This document shows positions 36,300-44,209 of a DNA stretch of 64,000 nucleotides, in pieces. The position numbers and the translations under genes are program-made. Source of the DNA: Mycolicibacterium moriokaense (GTDB taxonomy: Bacteria; Actinomycetota; Actinomycetes; Mycobacteriales; Mycobacteriaceae). The notes below the pieces were generated by a model that searched no databases, had not been told where the DNA came from, and worked only from the letters and a program-made list of their open reading frames with translations. Position 1 is the stretch's first letter. The number at the start of each line of letters is the position of its first letter. The DNA is taken from positions 62,001 to 126,000 of the forward strand of contig NZ_QJJU01000017.1 in NCBI RefSeq assembly GCF_003201655.1, written 5' to 3'.

Positions 36300-37574
36300 A
36301 TGGATGACGTGTCTACCCACCAGCTGCCGTGGCATAACACCGGGCATCAGCCGCGGCAGCGCACGTTCACGCAGTCATCCAAGCTGCAGGACGTCCTGTA
36401 CGAGATCCGCGGTCCTGTGCACGATCACGCGGCGCGACTGGAGGCCGAGGGTCACCGCATCCTCAAGCTGAACATCGGCAACCCCGCGCCGTTCGGCTTC
36501 GAGGCGCCCGACGTCATCATGCGCGACATCATTCAGGCGCTGCCCAACGCGCAGGGGTATTCAGACTCCAAGGGCATCATGAGCGCCAGGCGCGCTGTGT
36601 TCACCCGCTACGAACTCGTAGATGGCTTTCCCCGATTCGACGTCGACGACGTCTATCTCGGCAATGGCGCCTCCGAGCTCATCCAGATGACATTGCAGGC
36701 GCTGCTGGACAACGGCGACCAGGTATTGATCCCCGCACCGGACTATCCGTTGTGGACGGCCTGCACCTCACTGGCGGGCGGCACGCCGGTGCACTACCTG
36801 TGCGACGAGACACAGGGCTGGATGCCCGATATCGCCGACCTCGAGTCGAAGATCACCGACCGCACCAAGGCGATCGTCGTGATCAACCCGAACAACCCGA
36901 CCGGCGCGGTGTACACCCGCGAAATGCTCACTCAGATGGCCGATCTCGCGCGCAAGCATCAGCTGCTGCTGCTGGCCGACGAGATCTACGACAAGATCCT
37001 CTACGACGACGCCGAACACGTCGCGATGGCGTCGGTGGCGCCGGACGTGCTGACGCTGACCTTCAATGGGTTGTCGAAGGCCTACCGGGTCGCGGGCTAC
37101 CGATCGGGTTGGCTGGTGATCACCGGCCCCAAAGAGCACGCCGAGAGTTTCATCGAAGGCATCAGCCTGCTGGCCAACATGCGGCTATGCCCGAACGTCC
37201 CTGCGCAGCATGCGATCCAGGTCGCCCTCGGCGGACATCAGAGCATCGAGGATCTGGTGCTGCCCGGCGGGCGGCTGCTCGAACAGCGTGACGTGGCATG
37301 GACCAAGCTGAACGAGATCCCTGGGGTGTCGTGTGTGAAGCCCGAGGGCGCGCTGTACGCGTTCCCGCGGCTCGACCCGGAGGTCTACGACATCCAGGAC
37401 GACGAGCAACTGGTCCTTGACCTGTTGCTGCAGGAGAAGATCCTGGTCACCCAGGGCACCGGCTTCAACTGGCCGACGCCTGATCACCTGCGCATCGTGA
37501 CGCTGCCGTGGGCGCGCGACCTTGCCAACGCCATCGAGCGGCTCGGCAACTTCCTGTCGTCGTACCGCCAGTAG
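36300..37574 (+). CDS. aspC: PLP aminotransferase, AlaA/AspC type
   Basis: A 424-residue class I/II aminotransferase. The Schiff-base lysine is in NGLSKAYRVAG; NPNNPTGAVY and the DEIYDKILYDD segment bind PLP; the C-terminal RIVTLPW arginine region binds the substrate carboxylate. The N-terminal KLQDVLYEIRGPV and LNIGNPAPFGFEAPD match E. coli AlaA (alanine-pyruvate/glutamate) more than classical AspC, although Rv0337c, the syntenic orthologue, is annotated aspC. The ATG at 36300 was preferred over TTG at 36279. It follows etfD by 38 bp. Confidence 0.88.
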   Translation: MDDVSTHQLPWHNTGHQPRQRTFTQSSKLQDVLYEIRGPVHDHAARLEAEGHRILKLNIGNPAPFGFEAPDVIMRDIIQALPNAQGYSDSKGIMSARRAVFTRYELVDGFPRFDVDDVYLGNGASELIQMTLQALLDNGDQVLIPAPDYPLWTACTSLAGGTPVHYLCDETQGWMPDIADLESKITDRTKAIVVINPNNPTGAVYTREMLTQMADLARKHQLLLLADEIYDKILYDDAEHVAMASVAPDVLTLTFNGLSKAYRVAGYRSGWLVITGPKEHAESFIEGISLLANMRLCPNVPAQHAIQVALGGHQSIEDLVLPGGRLLEQRDVAWTKLNEIPGVSCVKPEGALYAFPRLDPEVYDIQDDEQLVLDLLLQEKILVTQGTGFNWPTPDHLRIVTLPWARDLANAIERLGNFLSSYRQ

Positions 37575-37605
37575 CCATCCAGAAGCGACCTCTACCCTGT
37601 TGCGG

Positions 37606-38865
37606 GTGACGCACTCACACGCCCATTCGCACTCCACCGGCCCTGCGCCACTGGGCCCGATGGCAGCCAAGATCGTCGTCGGAGCACTGATCGTGATCGG
37701 CGTTGCAGTGGTGGCCGGTGCGGTGTGGCTGTGGCCCAGCCATCAGAAGGCCGACATCCCGGTGCCGTTCCAAAACGCGGCGGCCGGCGCCGTCACCACC
37801 GAGGCCGGCCACGTGCTGTCCAGCACCTCCGCAACCTGCGGAGGCCCGGACGTCGGGGCGGTGCTGACCGCCGCTCCGGTTCCGGCCGAGGACGACGGTG
37901 CCCATTGCGTGCACATTCTGATCGCGATCGACTCCGGTCCCAACAGGGGTGCCAACACGCTTCTTGAGTCCAGCGGCGGGCCGGGCCAACCCAACCTCGC
38001 AGTCGGTGACCACATTCGGATCAGCCGCCAAGTCGACACGACCGGAGCCACAACCTATTCCTTCTTCGACTACGAGCGGACATGGCCGCTGATCGCGCTT
38101 GCCGCGGTGTTCGCTGTCGTTGTCGTTGCGGTCGCCGGGTGGCGCGGGCTGCGCGCGTTGATCGGCATCGTCGTCGCATTCATGGTGCTGGTGCTGTTCC
38201 TGCTGCCCGCCCTGCGCGACGGGGCCAGCGCCATCCCTGTTGCGTTGGTGGCGTCGGCGGTGATTCTGTACGCGGTGATCTACCTGGCGCACGGGGTGAG
38301 CCTGCGCACAAGCGCGGCGCTGCTCGGGACGCTGACCTCGCTGCTGCTTGCGGCGTTTTTGTCTTGGGGCGCAATCGAACTGGCTCACCTCACCGGGCTT
38401 TCGGACGAGCAGAGCAACGTGGTCGTTGCGTATATGGGCAATGTGTCGATCACCGGTCTGCTGCTGGCAGGGTTCATCATCGGCTCGCTCGGGGTGCTCA
38501 ACGACGTCACGGTCACACAGGCGTCGACGGTTTTCGAGCTGGCCGGGCTCGAAGGCAGCTCCCGCCGGACGATTTTCGTCGGCGCGATGAGGGTGGGCCG
38601 CGACCACATCGCCAGCACCGTCTACACGCTGGTGCTGGCCTATGCGGGCAGCGCGTTGCCGCTCCTGCTGCTCTTCAGCGTCGCCGGCCGGTCCCTCGGC
38701 GATGTGTTGACCAGCGAGAGCGTCGCCATCGAGATCGCGCGCTCCGCCGTCGGCGGCATCGCGCTGGCACTGTCGGTGCCGTTGACGACGGCGATCGCGG
38801 CGGTTCTCGCGACGCCTACTACCGTTCCAGCAGCTCTAGCAGGTAGGCGCCGTATCCCGACTTGA
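37606..38865 (+). CDS. YibE/F-family membrane protein
   Basis: A 419-residue polytopic protein. A His-rich cytosolic N-terminus (THSHAHSHS) precedes the first helix (about 22-44), then an exterior beta domain (about 50-145) and seven or so helices with the YibE/F signature GNVSITGLLLAGFIIGSLG and DVTVTQASTVFEL. The substrate of this family is unknown; the His cluster could bind a metal. GTG start at 37606, 31 bp after aspC. Its last 47 bp overlap the convergent rmlA, so the C-terminal GRRRIPT is read across the rmlA 3' end. Confidence 0.8.
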   Translation: MTHSHAHSHSTGPAPLGPMAAKIVVGALIVIGVAVVAGAVWLWPSHQKADIPVPFQNAAAGAVTTEAGHVLSSTSATCGGPDVGAVLTAAPVPAEDDGAHCVHILIAIDSGPNRGANTLLESSGGPGQPNLAVGDHIRISRQVDTTGATTYSFFDYERTWPLIALAAVFAVVVVAVAGWRGLRALIGIVVAFMVLVLFLLPALRDGASAIPVALVASAVILYAVIYLAHGVSLRTSAALLGTLTSLLLAAFLSWGAIELAHLTGLSDEQSNVVVAYMGNVSITGLLLAGFIIGSLGVLNDVTVTQASTVFELAGLEGSSRRTIFVGAMRVGRDHIASTVYTLVLAYAGSALPLLLLFSVAGRSLGDVLTSESVAIEIARSAVGGIALALSVPLTTAIAAVLATPTTVPAALAGRRRIPT

Positions 38866-39682
38866 GCAGGGTGTGCGCGCGGGCGGCCAGCTGGTCGTCG
38901 TCGATGAAGCCGACCCGCCACGCCACCTCCTCGGGCACGCTGATCTTGAGTCCCTGCCTGCGTTCGATGGTGCGCACGTAGTCGCTGGCGTCCAGCAGCG
39001 AGTCGAACGTTCCGGTGTCCAGCCACGCCGTGCCACGAGCAAGCACCTCGACAGCCAGTCGGCCCTGGTTCAGGTAGATCTGGTTGATCTCGGTGATCTC
39101 GTACTCGCCGCGTGCAGAGGGCTTCAGCGACCGCGCGATCTCGACGACGTCGTTGTCGTAGAAGTACAGACCAGGCACCGCGTAATGCGACTTCGGGGTG
39201 GCCGGCTTCTCCTCCAGAGCCAGCGCCCTGCCATCGGCGCTGAACTCCACGACACCGTAGGCCGAGGGGTTTGCCACCCAGTACGCGAAAATTGCTCCGC
39301 CACTGACACTTTGGAATCGACGCAGACTGGTTCCCAATCCCGGCCCGTAGAAAACGTTGTCGCCCAACACCAATGCCACGGAGTCGTCGCCGATATGCTC
39401 GGCGCCAATCACGAACGCCTGCGCCAGACCGTCGGGCTGATCCTGCACCGCGTAGGTGATGTTGACGCCGAAATCCGAACCGTCGCCGAGCAATCGGTGA
39501 AATGCCGGAGCATCGTCAGGCGTGGTGATGATCTGGATGTCGCGGATGCCCGCCATGATCAGCGTCGACAGCGGATAGAAGATCAGCGGCTTGTCGTAAA
39601 TGGGCACCAGCTGTTTGGACACGCCCATGGTGATCGGATACAGCCGCGTCCCCGATCCGCCTGCCAGGATGATGCCGCGCAT
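38819..39682 (-). CDS. rmlA: Glucose-1-phosphate thymidylyltransferase RmlA
   Basis: A 287-residue nucleotidyltransferase making dTDP-glucose, first step to dTDP-rhamnose, which links arabinogalactan to peptidoglycan in mycobacteria. The GGSGTRLYP signature (residues 8-16), KQLVPIYDKP (substrate binding) and LGDNVFYG are present. An upstream extension in the same frame to 39883 overlaps the preceding gene and is not real: the ATG at 39682 fits RmlA and overlaps the upstream stop as TGATG. Rv0334 is the counterpart. Confidence 0.96.
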   Translation of the reverse strand: MRGIILAGGSGTRLYPITMGVSKQLVPIYDKPLIFYPLSTLIMAGIRDIQIITTPDDAPAFHRLLGDGSDFGVNITYAVQDQPDGLAQAFVIGAEHIGDDSVALVLGDNVFYGPGLGTSLRRFQSVSGGAIFAYWVANPSAYGVVEFSADGRALALEEKPATPKSHYAVPGLYFYDNDVVEIARSLKPSARGEYEITEINQIYLNQGRLAVEVLARGTAWLDTGTFDSLLDASDYVRTIERRQGLKISVPEEVAWRVGFIDDDQLAARAHTLLKSGYGAYLLELLER

Positions 39683-40029
39683 CAGCCGGCCAGGTCGTTC
39701 TCGGTCAGGTCGGTGGCGGCCAGCGCGGCGGCGAGGTTGGGGTGACGGAACACCGACGTGACGTGGTCGCGCACCACTCGGAACGCTGAAGCCTTCCCGT
39801 CTTGCTCCTCGGCGACCACTACGCCGTCGTGCACATACATCCGGCCGGGGATGGCGGCGGTGACATCCAACGAACTCGCCCACTCCAGCAGTGCAGCGTG
39901 GCCCTGGCCTGCGCCATTCGCGTCACCGAACTCGATGTCGTCGCTGGAAACCTGAATAAGCGTGTCGAGGTCGCGCTCACTGAGCGCGTCGTGCCAGGCG
40001 AGGACGGTTGCGATCTCCGAAGTCGTCAT
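39682..40029 (-). CDS. NTF2-like (SnoaL-type) protein, Rv0333-like
   Basis: A 115-residue small alpha+beta barrel protein. The pattern VLAWHDALSERDLDTLIQVS then DDIEFGD and GHAALLEWASSL is the helix-strand start of the SnoaL/NTF2 fold; DHVTSVFRHPNLAAAL continues it. Such domains are enzymes, ligand binders or scaffolds; no catalytic residue stands out. It shares its stop with the rmlA start and is preceded by a mycothiol-type gene, an arrangement as in Rv0332-Rv0334 of M. tuberculosis. Confidence 0.72.
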   Translation of the reverse strand: MTTSEIATVLAWHDALSERDLDTLIQVSSDDIEFGDANGAGQGHAALLEWASSLDVTAAIPGRMYVHDGVVVAEEQDGKASAFRVVRDHVTSVFRHPNLAAALAATDLTENDLAG

Positions 40030-40048
40030 GGTCGAAAAGCTACGCCAC

Positions 40049-40798
40049 CTAGAACGGCGTGTACTCCAGCCAGCCGTCCCACACGGCGGTGTCGCCGAAT
40101 ATCTCGACGCCTGACTCGGCGGCGGTGCGCCTGCGCACGAGCGCGAGCAACAGATCGTTGGCGGGCCCGCGCACCGCGGCGTCGCCCTTGCCATGGTCGT
40201 GCGACCAGGCGATGCCGTCGGTGTCGTTGACGATCGTCCACTCCCCGGACGGACCCAGCCCGTCATCGGTGGCGTGCAGATGCAATGTCTTCCCCCTGGG
40301 CAACAGCGGTGCTTGCGGCGAGGCCTGAACGGTCATCAGCTCGATCCATTCGCTGATGCCATCGGCGGCCAGCTCCGGCGACAGCTCGTAGTCGAGGCCC
40401 AGTGCGAGTGCGGCGTCAGCGCGATGCACAGTGGCCTCGTGCAGGCGCCTTCGGATCCACCAGCCGGACGGTCGCGGCCCGGTGAACGTCCACACCCGCG
40501 TCTCGGGGCCAAGGCGGTCGACGGCGTCGATGACCTGTTGCGCGCCGTCGTTCAACCAGTCGATGGCAGCGTCGGGGTCGTCAGGCGGCTTGCCAAGGCG
40601 AACATCGCGCGGATCGAGCGGCTCGGTCCTGCGATCGGCGATAATCTGCGCGGCCCAACGGTTTCCGCGCCCAACATGGCGGAACAGCTGCCTTAGCGTC
40701 CAGCCGGGACAGGTCGACACCGGCGTTGACGGGTCTGCACTGCGGATCAGCTCCCCGAAGTCCCGGGTCTGGTCGAGCAGCGCGGCTCGGAAATCCAC
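40049..40798 (-). CDS. Mycothiol-dependent maleylpyruvate-isomerase family protein, Rv0332-like
   Basis: A 249-residue protein of the MDMPI/DinB-like group. CPGWTLRQLFRHVGRGN (about residues 30-46) and RRLHEATVHRADA (about 123-135) supply His/Glu/Asp metal ligands of the four-helix bundle; a C-terminal MDMPI_C-like beta domain follows (DDGLGPSGEWTIV). Actinobacterial members bind mycothiol or bacillithiol-type cofactors. GTG start. It follows the P450 gene by a single base, so P450, this protein, the NTF2-like protein and rmlA may form one transcript. Confidence 0.8.
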   Translation of the reverse strand: MDFRAALLDQTRDFGELIRSADPSTPVSTCPGWTLRQLFRHVGRGNRWAAQIIADRRTEPLDPRDVRLGKPPDDPDAAIDWLNDGAQQVIDAVDRLGPETRVWTFTGPRPSGWWIRRRLHEATVHRADAALALGLDYELSPELAADGISEWIELMTVQASPQAPLLPRGKTLHLHATDDGLGPSGEWTIVNDTDGIAWSHDHGKGDAAVRGPANDLLLALVRRRTAAESGVEIFGDTAVWDGWLEYTPF

Positions 40799-40799
40799 G

Positions 40800-42116
40800 C
40801 TACGAACCTACAGCGGTGCGGGCCCTTCCGAGCGTGATGGGTAACGATGACCATCCACGCAGCACTCTGGTGTCGCGGCGGCTGCCGTCGCCTGCAAGCC
40901 GGGCGTCCGGGAATCGCTCAAAGAACGTCCTCAACCCGACCTCGCCTTCCGCCCGCGCCAGCGCGGCGCCGAGGCAGAAGTGCCTGCCGCCGGAGAACGA
41001 CAGGTGCTTGCCTGCGTTGTCGCGCTCGATGTCGAAGCGGTGCGGATCGGTGAACACCTTGGGGTCACGGTTGGCCCCGGCGAGGTGCAGTATCACCAAC
41101 TCGCCGCGCTTGATCGGCGTGCCGGCGACCTCCACGTCCTTGCCCGCCACACGTGCGCTCATCTGCACGGGCGAATCCAGCCGCAGTATCTCCTCGACGG
41201 TGCTGGGCCACAGCTCCGGCCTTGCGGACAGCGTCTCGAGGTGTTGCGGGGTGTCGAGCAGCATCCGAATCCCGTTGCCCAGCAGGTTGACCGTGGTCTC
41301 GAAGCCTGCGGCCAGCACCAGCCCGGCCGTGGCCTGCAGCTCGCGTTCGGACAGCCCGGCTCCTTCGTCGGAGGCCACGATGAGCTGGCTCATCAGGTCG
41401 TCGCCCGGGCTGCGTCGCAGCTGTTGCAGGTGTCCTGCCAGCCATGTGTTGAACCCCGCGATGCCGTCATGCACCTGCAGGTACTGCTTCCAGGTCAGGC
41501 CGATGTCCAGGCTGGGTGCCCCGAGCTCACCGAAGTGCAGGATGCGCGGGCGGTCGGAATCCGGAACACCGAGAATCTCGCCGATCACGGCCACCGGCAG
41601 TTGCGCGCAGTACGTGCCTACGACGTCCACGACGCCGGTCTGGTCTTCGATGTCGTCGAGCAGTTCGTTGGCGGTCTGCTGCACGCGTTCCCGCAGCGCT
41701 GTGACGGCCCTTGTGGTGAACACCGACGACACGAGCTTGCGGCACCGGGTGTGGTCGGGCGGCTCGATGGACAGCAGAGACGGCGGCTCGATGGGATGCA
41801 GCAGGCCGGGGTCGGTCTTGCGCATCACCCATTGCAGCGGCAAGGGCAGGTTGCCGCCGAGCGAGGAGACTCGGAAGTCGTCGGACCGCAACATTTCGTT
41901 GGCGACCTGATGATCGAAGGTCAGTAACCCGGCGCGGCCGCGGAGTACCGGGCCGCGGGGTCTCATCTCGTCGGCGAATGCCGCGGGATCCTCCCGGACC
42001 AGCGGGTCGGCGATCAGCCTGGCCTGCGGATCCCCACGGCGGGCCGCGATTCTCGAAACCCCGCGGACGAAACCATGCAGGGCCATCCAACGGATCCGTT
42101 GCTTCATGGGCGCCAT
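40800..42116 (-). CDS. Cytochrome P450
   Basis: A 438-residue soluble bacterial P450. The haem-ligand loop is FSGGRHFCLGAAL, the I-helix oxygen-activation site AGFETT, and the K-helix ExxR in VEEILRLDSP. The C-helix RCRKLV region fits. The subfamily was not identified; substrate unknown. Its start is 66 bp from a divergent TetR gene, with paired ACCGAA-N6-TTCGGT palindromes between, so TetR repression is likely. The ferredoxin partner is not adjacent. Confidence 0.93.
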   Translation of the reverse strand: MAPMKQRIRWMALHGFVRGVSRIAARRGDPQARLIADPLVREDPAAFADEMRPRGPVLRGRAGLLTFDHQVANEMLRSDDFRVSSLGGNLPLPLQWVMRKTDPGLLHPIEPPSLLSIEPPDHTRCRKLVSSVFTTRAVTALRERVQQTANELLDDIEDQTGVVDVVGTYCAQLPVAVIGEILGVPDSDRPRILHFGELGAPSLDIGLTWKQYLQVHDGIAGFNTWLAGHLQQLRRSPGDDLMSQLIVASDEGAGLSERELQATAGLVLAAGFETTVNLLGNGIRMLLDTPQHLETLSARPELWPSTVEEILRLDSPVQMSARVAGKDVEVAGTPIKRGELVILHLAGANRDPKVFTDPHRFDIERDNAGKHLSFSGGRHFCLGAALARAEGEVGLRTFFERFPDARLAGDGSRRDTRVLRGWSSLPITLGRARTAVGS

Positions 42117-42129
42117 GACACTCCGTCCA

Positions 42130-42181
42130 ACCGAATTGCGGTTCGGTAATGTGATGCGAGCTTACCGAATTACTATTCGGT
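42130..42181. promoter_or_regulatory. Twin ACCGAA-N6-TTCGGT operators between P450 and tetR
   Basis: Site 1 is ACCGAA (42130-42135), six bases, TTCGGT (42142-42147). Site 2 is ACCGAA (42164-42169), six bases, TTCGGT (42176-42181), extending to 8-bp arms TACCGAAT/ATTCGGTA. Centres are 34 bp apart. Site 2 touches the TetR start codon; the TACTAT (42171-42176) inside it would serve as a -10 for a leaderless tetR mRNA. Most likely bound by the adjacent TetR. Confidence 0.75.
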
Positions 42182-42799
42182 ATGGCAAGGAAGCGGATAC
42201 CGGCCGAGGAACGGCGGGCCCGCATCCTCGGTGCGGCCGTCGAGGTGTTCGCCGAACACGGCTACGACGCGAAGATGCAGGACATCGCCACACGAGCCGG
42301 CGTGGTGCCTTCGGTGCTCTATGACCATTTCGGCTCCAAGCGCGAACTCCACATCACGCTCCTCAAACTGCACGCCGAGCAGTTGAGGGAGCGCTCACTG
42401 CGCCGCCTCGAGGGCGCGTCGGCCGAGGAGCTCCTCCACGCCAGCATCGCGAGGTATTTCGAGTTCGTCGAGGAGGATCCCTTCATGTGGCGCTTCCTGC
42501 ACCGCGATCCCCCGCCCGACCCGGAGATTGCGGCAGTCTGTCAGGAACTCGCCGATCGCGCCATCTCGGGCATCGCCGACCTCATCCGATTCGGCGCCGC
42601 GGACGCCAAATCCGTAAAGGGCATCACCGTCGACGAAGGCGCGTGGATCCTTGCCCGCGCCACGCAGTCGGCATGCCACGGCGTCGCCACCTGGTGGTAC
42701 GAAAACCGCGACGCGCCGCGCGAGCGCGTGGTCGAACTCGTGTTCATGCTGTTGTGGCAGGGCTTCGACGGAATGCTCAAGCAGGCTTCTGCTGGTTGA
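42182..42799 (+). CDS. TetR-family repressor
   Basis: A 205-residue one-component regulator. The HTH (residues about 28-52: MQDIATRAGVVPSVLYDHFG) is typical; the C-terminal ligand domain has Trp/Phe/His-rich helices (FMWRFLHRDPPPD, GVATWWYENRD). It is divergent from the P450 gene with two palindromes between them and probably controls both. The ATG at 42182 has no Shine-Dalgarno, in line with leaderless translation. Its 3' end overlaps the convergent udgA by 23 bp. Confidence 0.9.
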   Translation: MARKRIPAEERRARILGAAVEVFAEHGYDAKMQDIATRAGVVPSVLYDHFGSKRELHITLLKLHAEQLRERSLRRLEGASAEELLHASIARYFEFVEEDPFMWRFLHRDPPPDPEIAAVCQELADRAISGIADLIRFGAADAKSVKGITVDEGAWILARATQSACHGVATWWYENRDAPRERVVELVFMLLWQGFDGMLKQASAG

Positions 42800-44126
42800 T
42801 GCTGTCCACGCTCCTGCCAAGGGCGTAGACGCGCCAGCCTGCGCTGCTCCACACGTCGGTGTCGAGGCAATTGCGGCCGTCGACAACAACTTTGGCGCGC
42901 ACCGTGCTGGCTAGCTCGTGAGGATCGAGTTCGGTGAACTCGCGCCATTCGGTGAGCACCAGCACGGCGTCGGCGCGGTCGCATGCCTCCACCACCGACG
43001 TCGAGTAGTTCAGCGTCGGGAACAGGCGCTGCGAGTTCTCCATCGCCTTCGGGTCGTAGACGTTGACCGTGGCGCCGTTGAGTTGCAGCATGCCTGCGAC
43101 GTTGAGTGCAGGCGAGTCCCGAACGTCGTCGGATTCAGGTTTGAATGCGGCCCCGAGCACGGCCACGTTGGCGCCAAGCAGCGAGCCACCGCACGCCTTC
43201 GTCGCCAGATCGACCATGCGAACGCGACGCCGCATGTTGATGCTGTCAACCTCGCGCAGGAACGTGAGTGCGTGGTTGGCCCCGAGCTCGCCCGCCCGGG
43301 CCATGAACGCGCGGATGTCCTTGGGTAGACAGCCGCCACCGAAGCCGAGGCCCGCATTGAGGAATCGGCGTCCGATCCGAGGGTCGTAGCCCAGCGCGTC
43401 CGCCAGCAGCGTCACGTCGGCGTCGACCGCCTCGCATACCTCGGAGATCGCGTTGATGAACGAGATCTTGGTGGCGAGAAAGGCATTCGCGGACACCTTG
43501 ACCAATTCCGCGGTCTGGAGGTCGGTGACCAGGAACGGCACGCCGTCGTCGAGCAGGGGCGCATACATTTCCCGGATCGCGGCCTCCGCCCGCACCGAAT
43601 TCCGTTGCACACCAAGCACAAGACGGTCGGGATGCAGGGTGTCGTGGACGGCGAAGCCCTCACGCAGGAACTCGGGATTCCACGCCACCTCGACGTCGAC
43701 GCCCTCGGGCGCCAGGCTGCGGGCTCGATCCGCCAGCTCGGCGGCCGTGCCGACAGGGACCGTTGACTTGCCGACGATCACCGCGGGCCTGCGCAGGCGT
43801 GGTACCAGCGTGTCGATCACGGCATGCACATGACGAAGGTCGGCGCCGTATTCGCCCTTCTTCTGCGGGGTCCCGACGCCAAGGAAGTGGACGTCGGCGA
43901 ACTCGGCCGCTTCGTCGTAGTCGGTGGTGAAGCGCAACCGGCCGGCAGCGAGGTTGTCGCTCAACACCTTTCGAAGGCCGGGTTCGTAGAACGGAATGTC
44001 GCCACCCGCCAGCTTCGCGACCTTTCCGGCATCGATATCGACGCCGATCACGTCGTGTCCGAGTTCGGCCATTCCGGCTGCATGTGTCGCGCCGAGATAG
44101 CCCGTGCCGAAGACGGTGCATCGCAT
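42777..44126 (-). CDS. udgA: UDP-glucose 6-dehydrogenase
   Basis: A 449-residue enzyme oxidising UDP-glucose to UDP-glucuronate with two NAD+. Rossmann motif GTGYLG at residues 7-12; the catalytic Cys in GFGGGCLPKD; conserved EFLREG and the TEW segment near the C-terminus. A standard three-domain length. Orthologue of Rv0322. The product may feed glucuronate into envelope or capsular glycans. Start ATG at 44126. Confidence 0.94.
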   Translation of the reverse strand: MRCTVFGTGYLGATHAAGMAELGHDVIGVDIDAGKVAKLAGGDIPFYEPGLRKVLSDNLAAGRLRFTTDYDEAAEFADVHFLGVGTPQKKGEYGADLRHVHAVIDTLVPRLRRPAVIVGKSTVPVGTAAELADRARSLAPEGVDVEVAWNPEFLREGFAVHDTLHPDRLVLGVQRNSVRAEAAIREMYAPLLDDGVPFLVTDLQTAELVKVSANAFLATKISFINAISEVCEAVDADVTLLADALGYDPRIGRRFLNAGLGFGGGCLPKDIRAFMARAGELGANHALTFLREVDSINMRRRVRMVDLATKACGGSLLGANVAVLGAAFKPESDDVRDSPALNVAGMLQLNGATVNVYDPKAMENSQRLFPTLNYSTSVVEACDRADAVLVLTEWREFTELDPHELASTVRAKVVVDGRNCLDTDVWSSAGWRVYALGRSVDSINQQKPA

Positions 44127-44209
44127 ACTGCCTCTATATGCAGCCGCGATGAGCTAACTGCTAAGTGACACTGAGCGCCAAGCCAACGGCAGGTAACGAG
44201 TGGGGGCCG

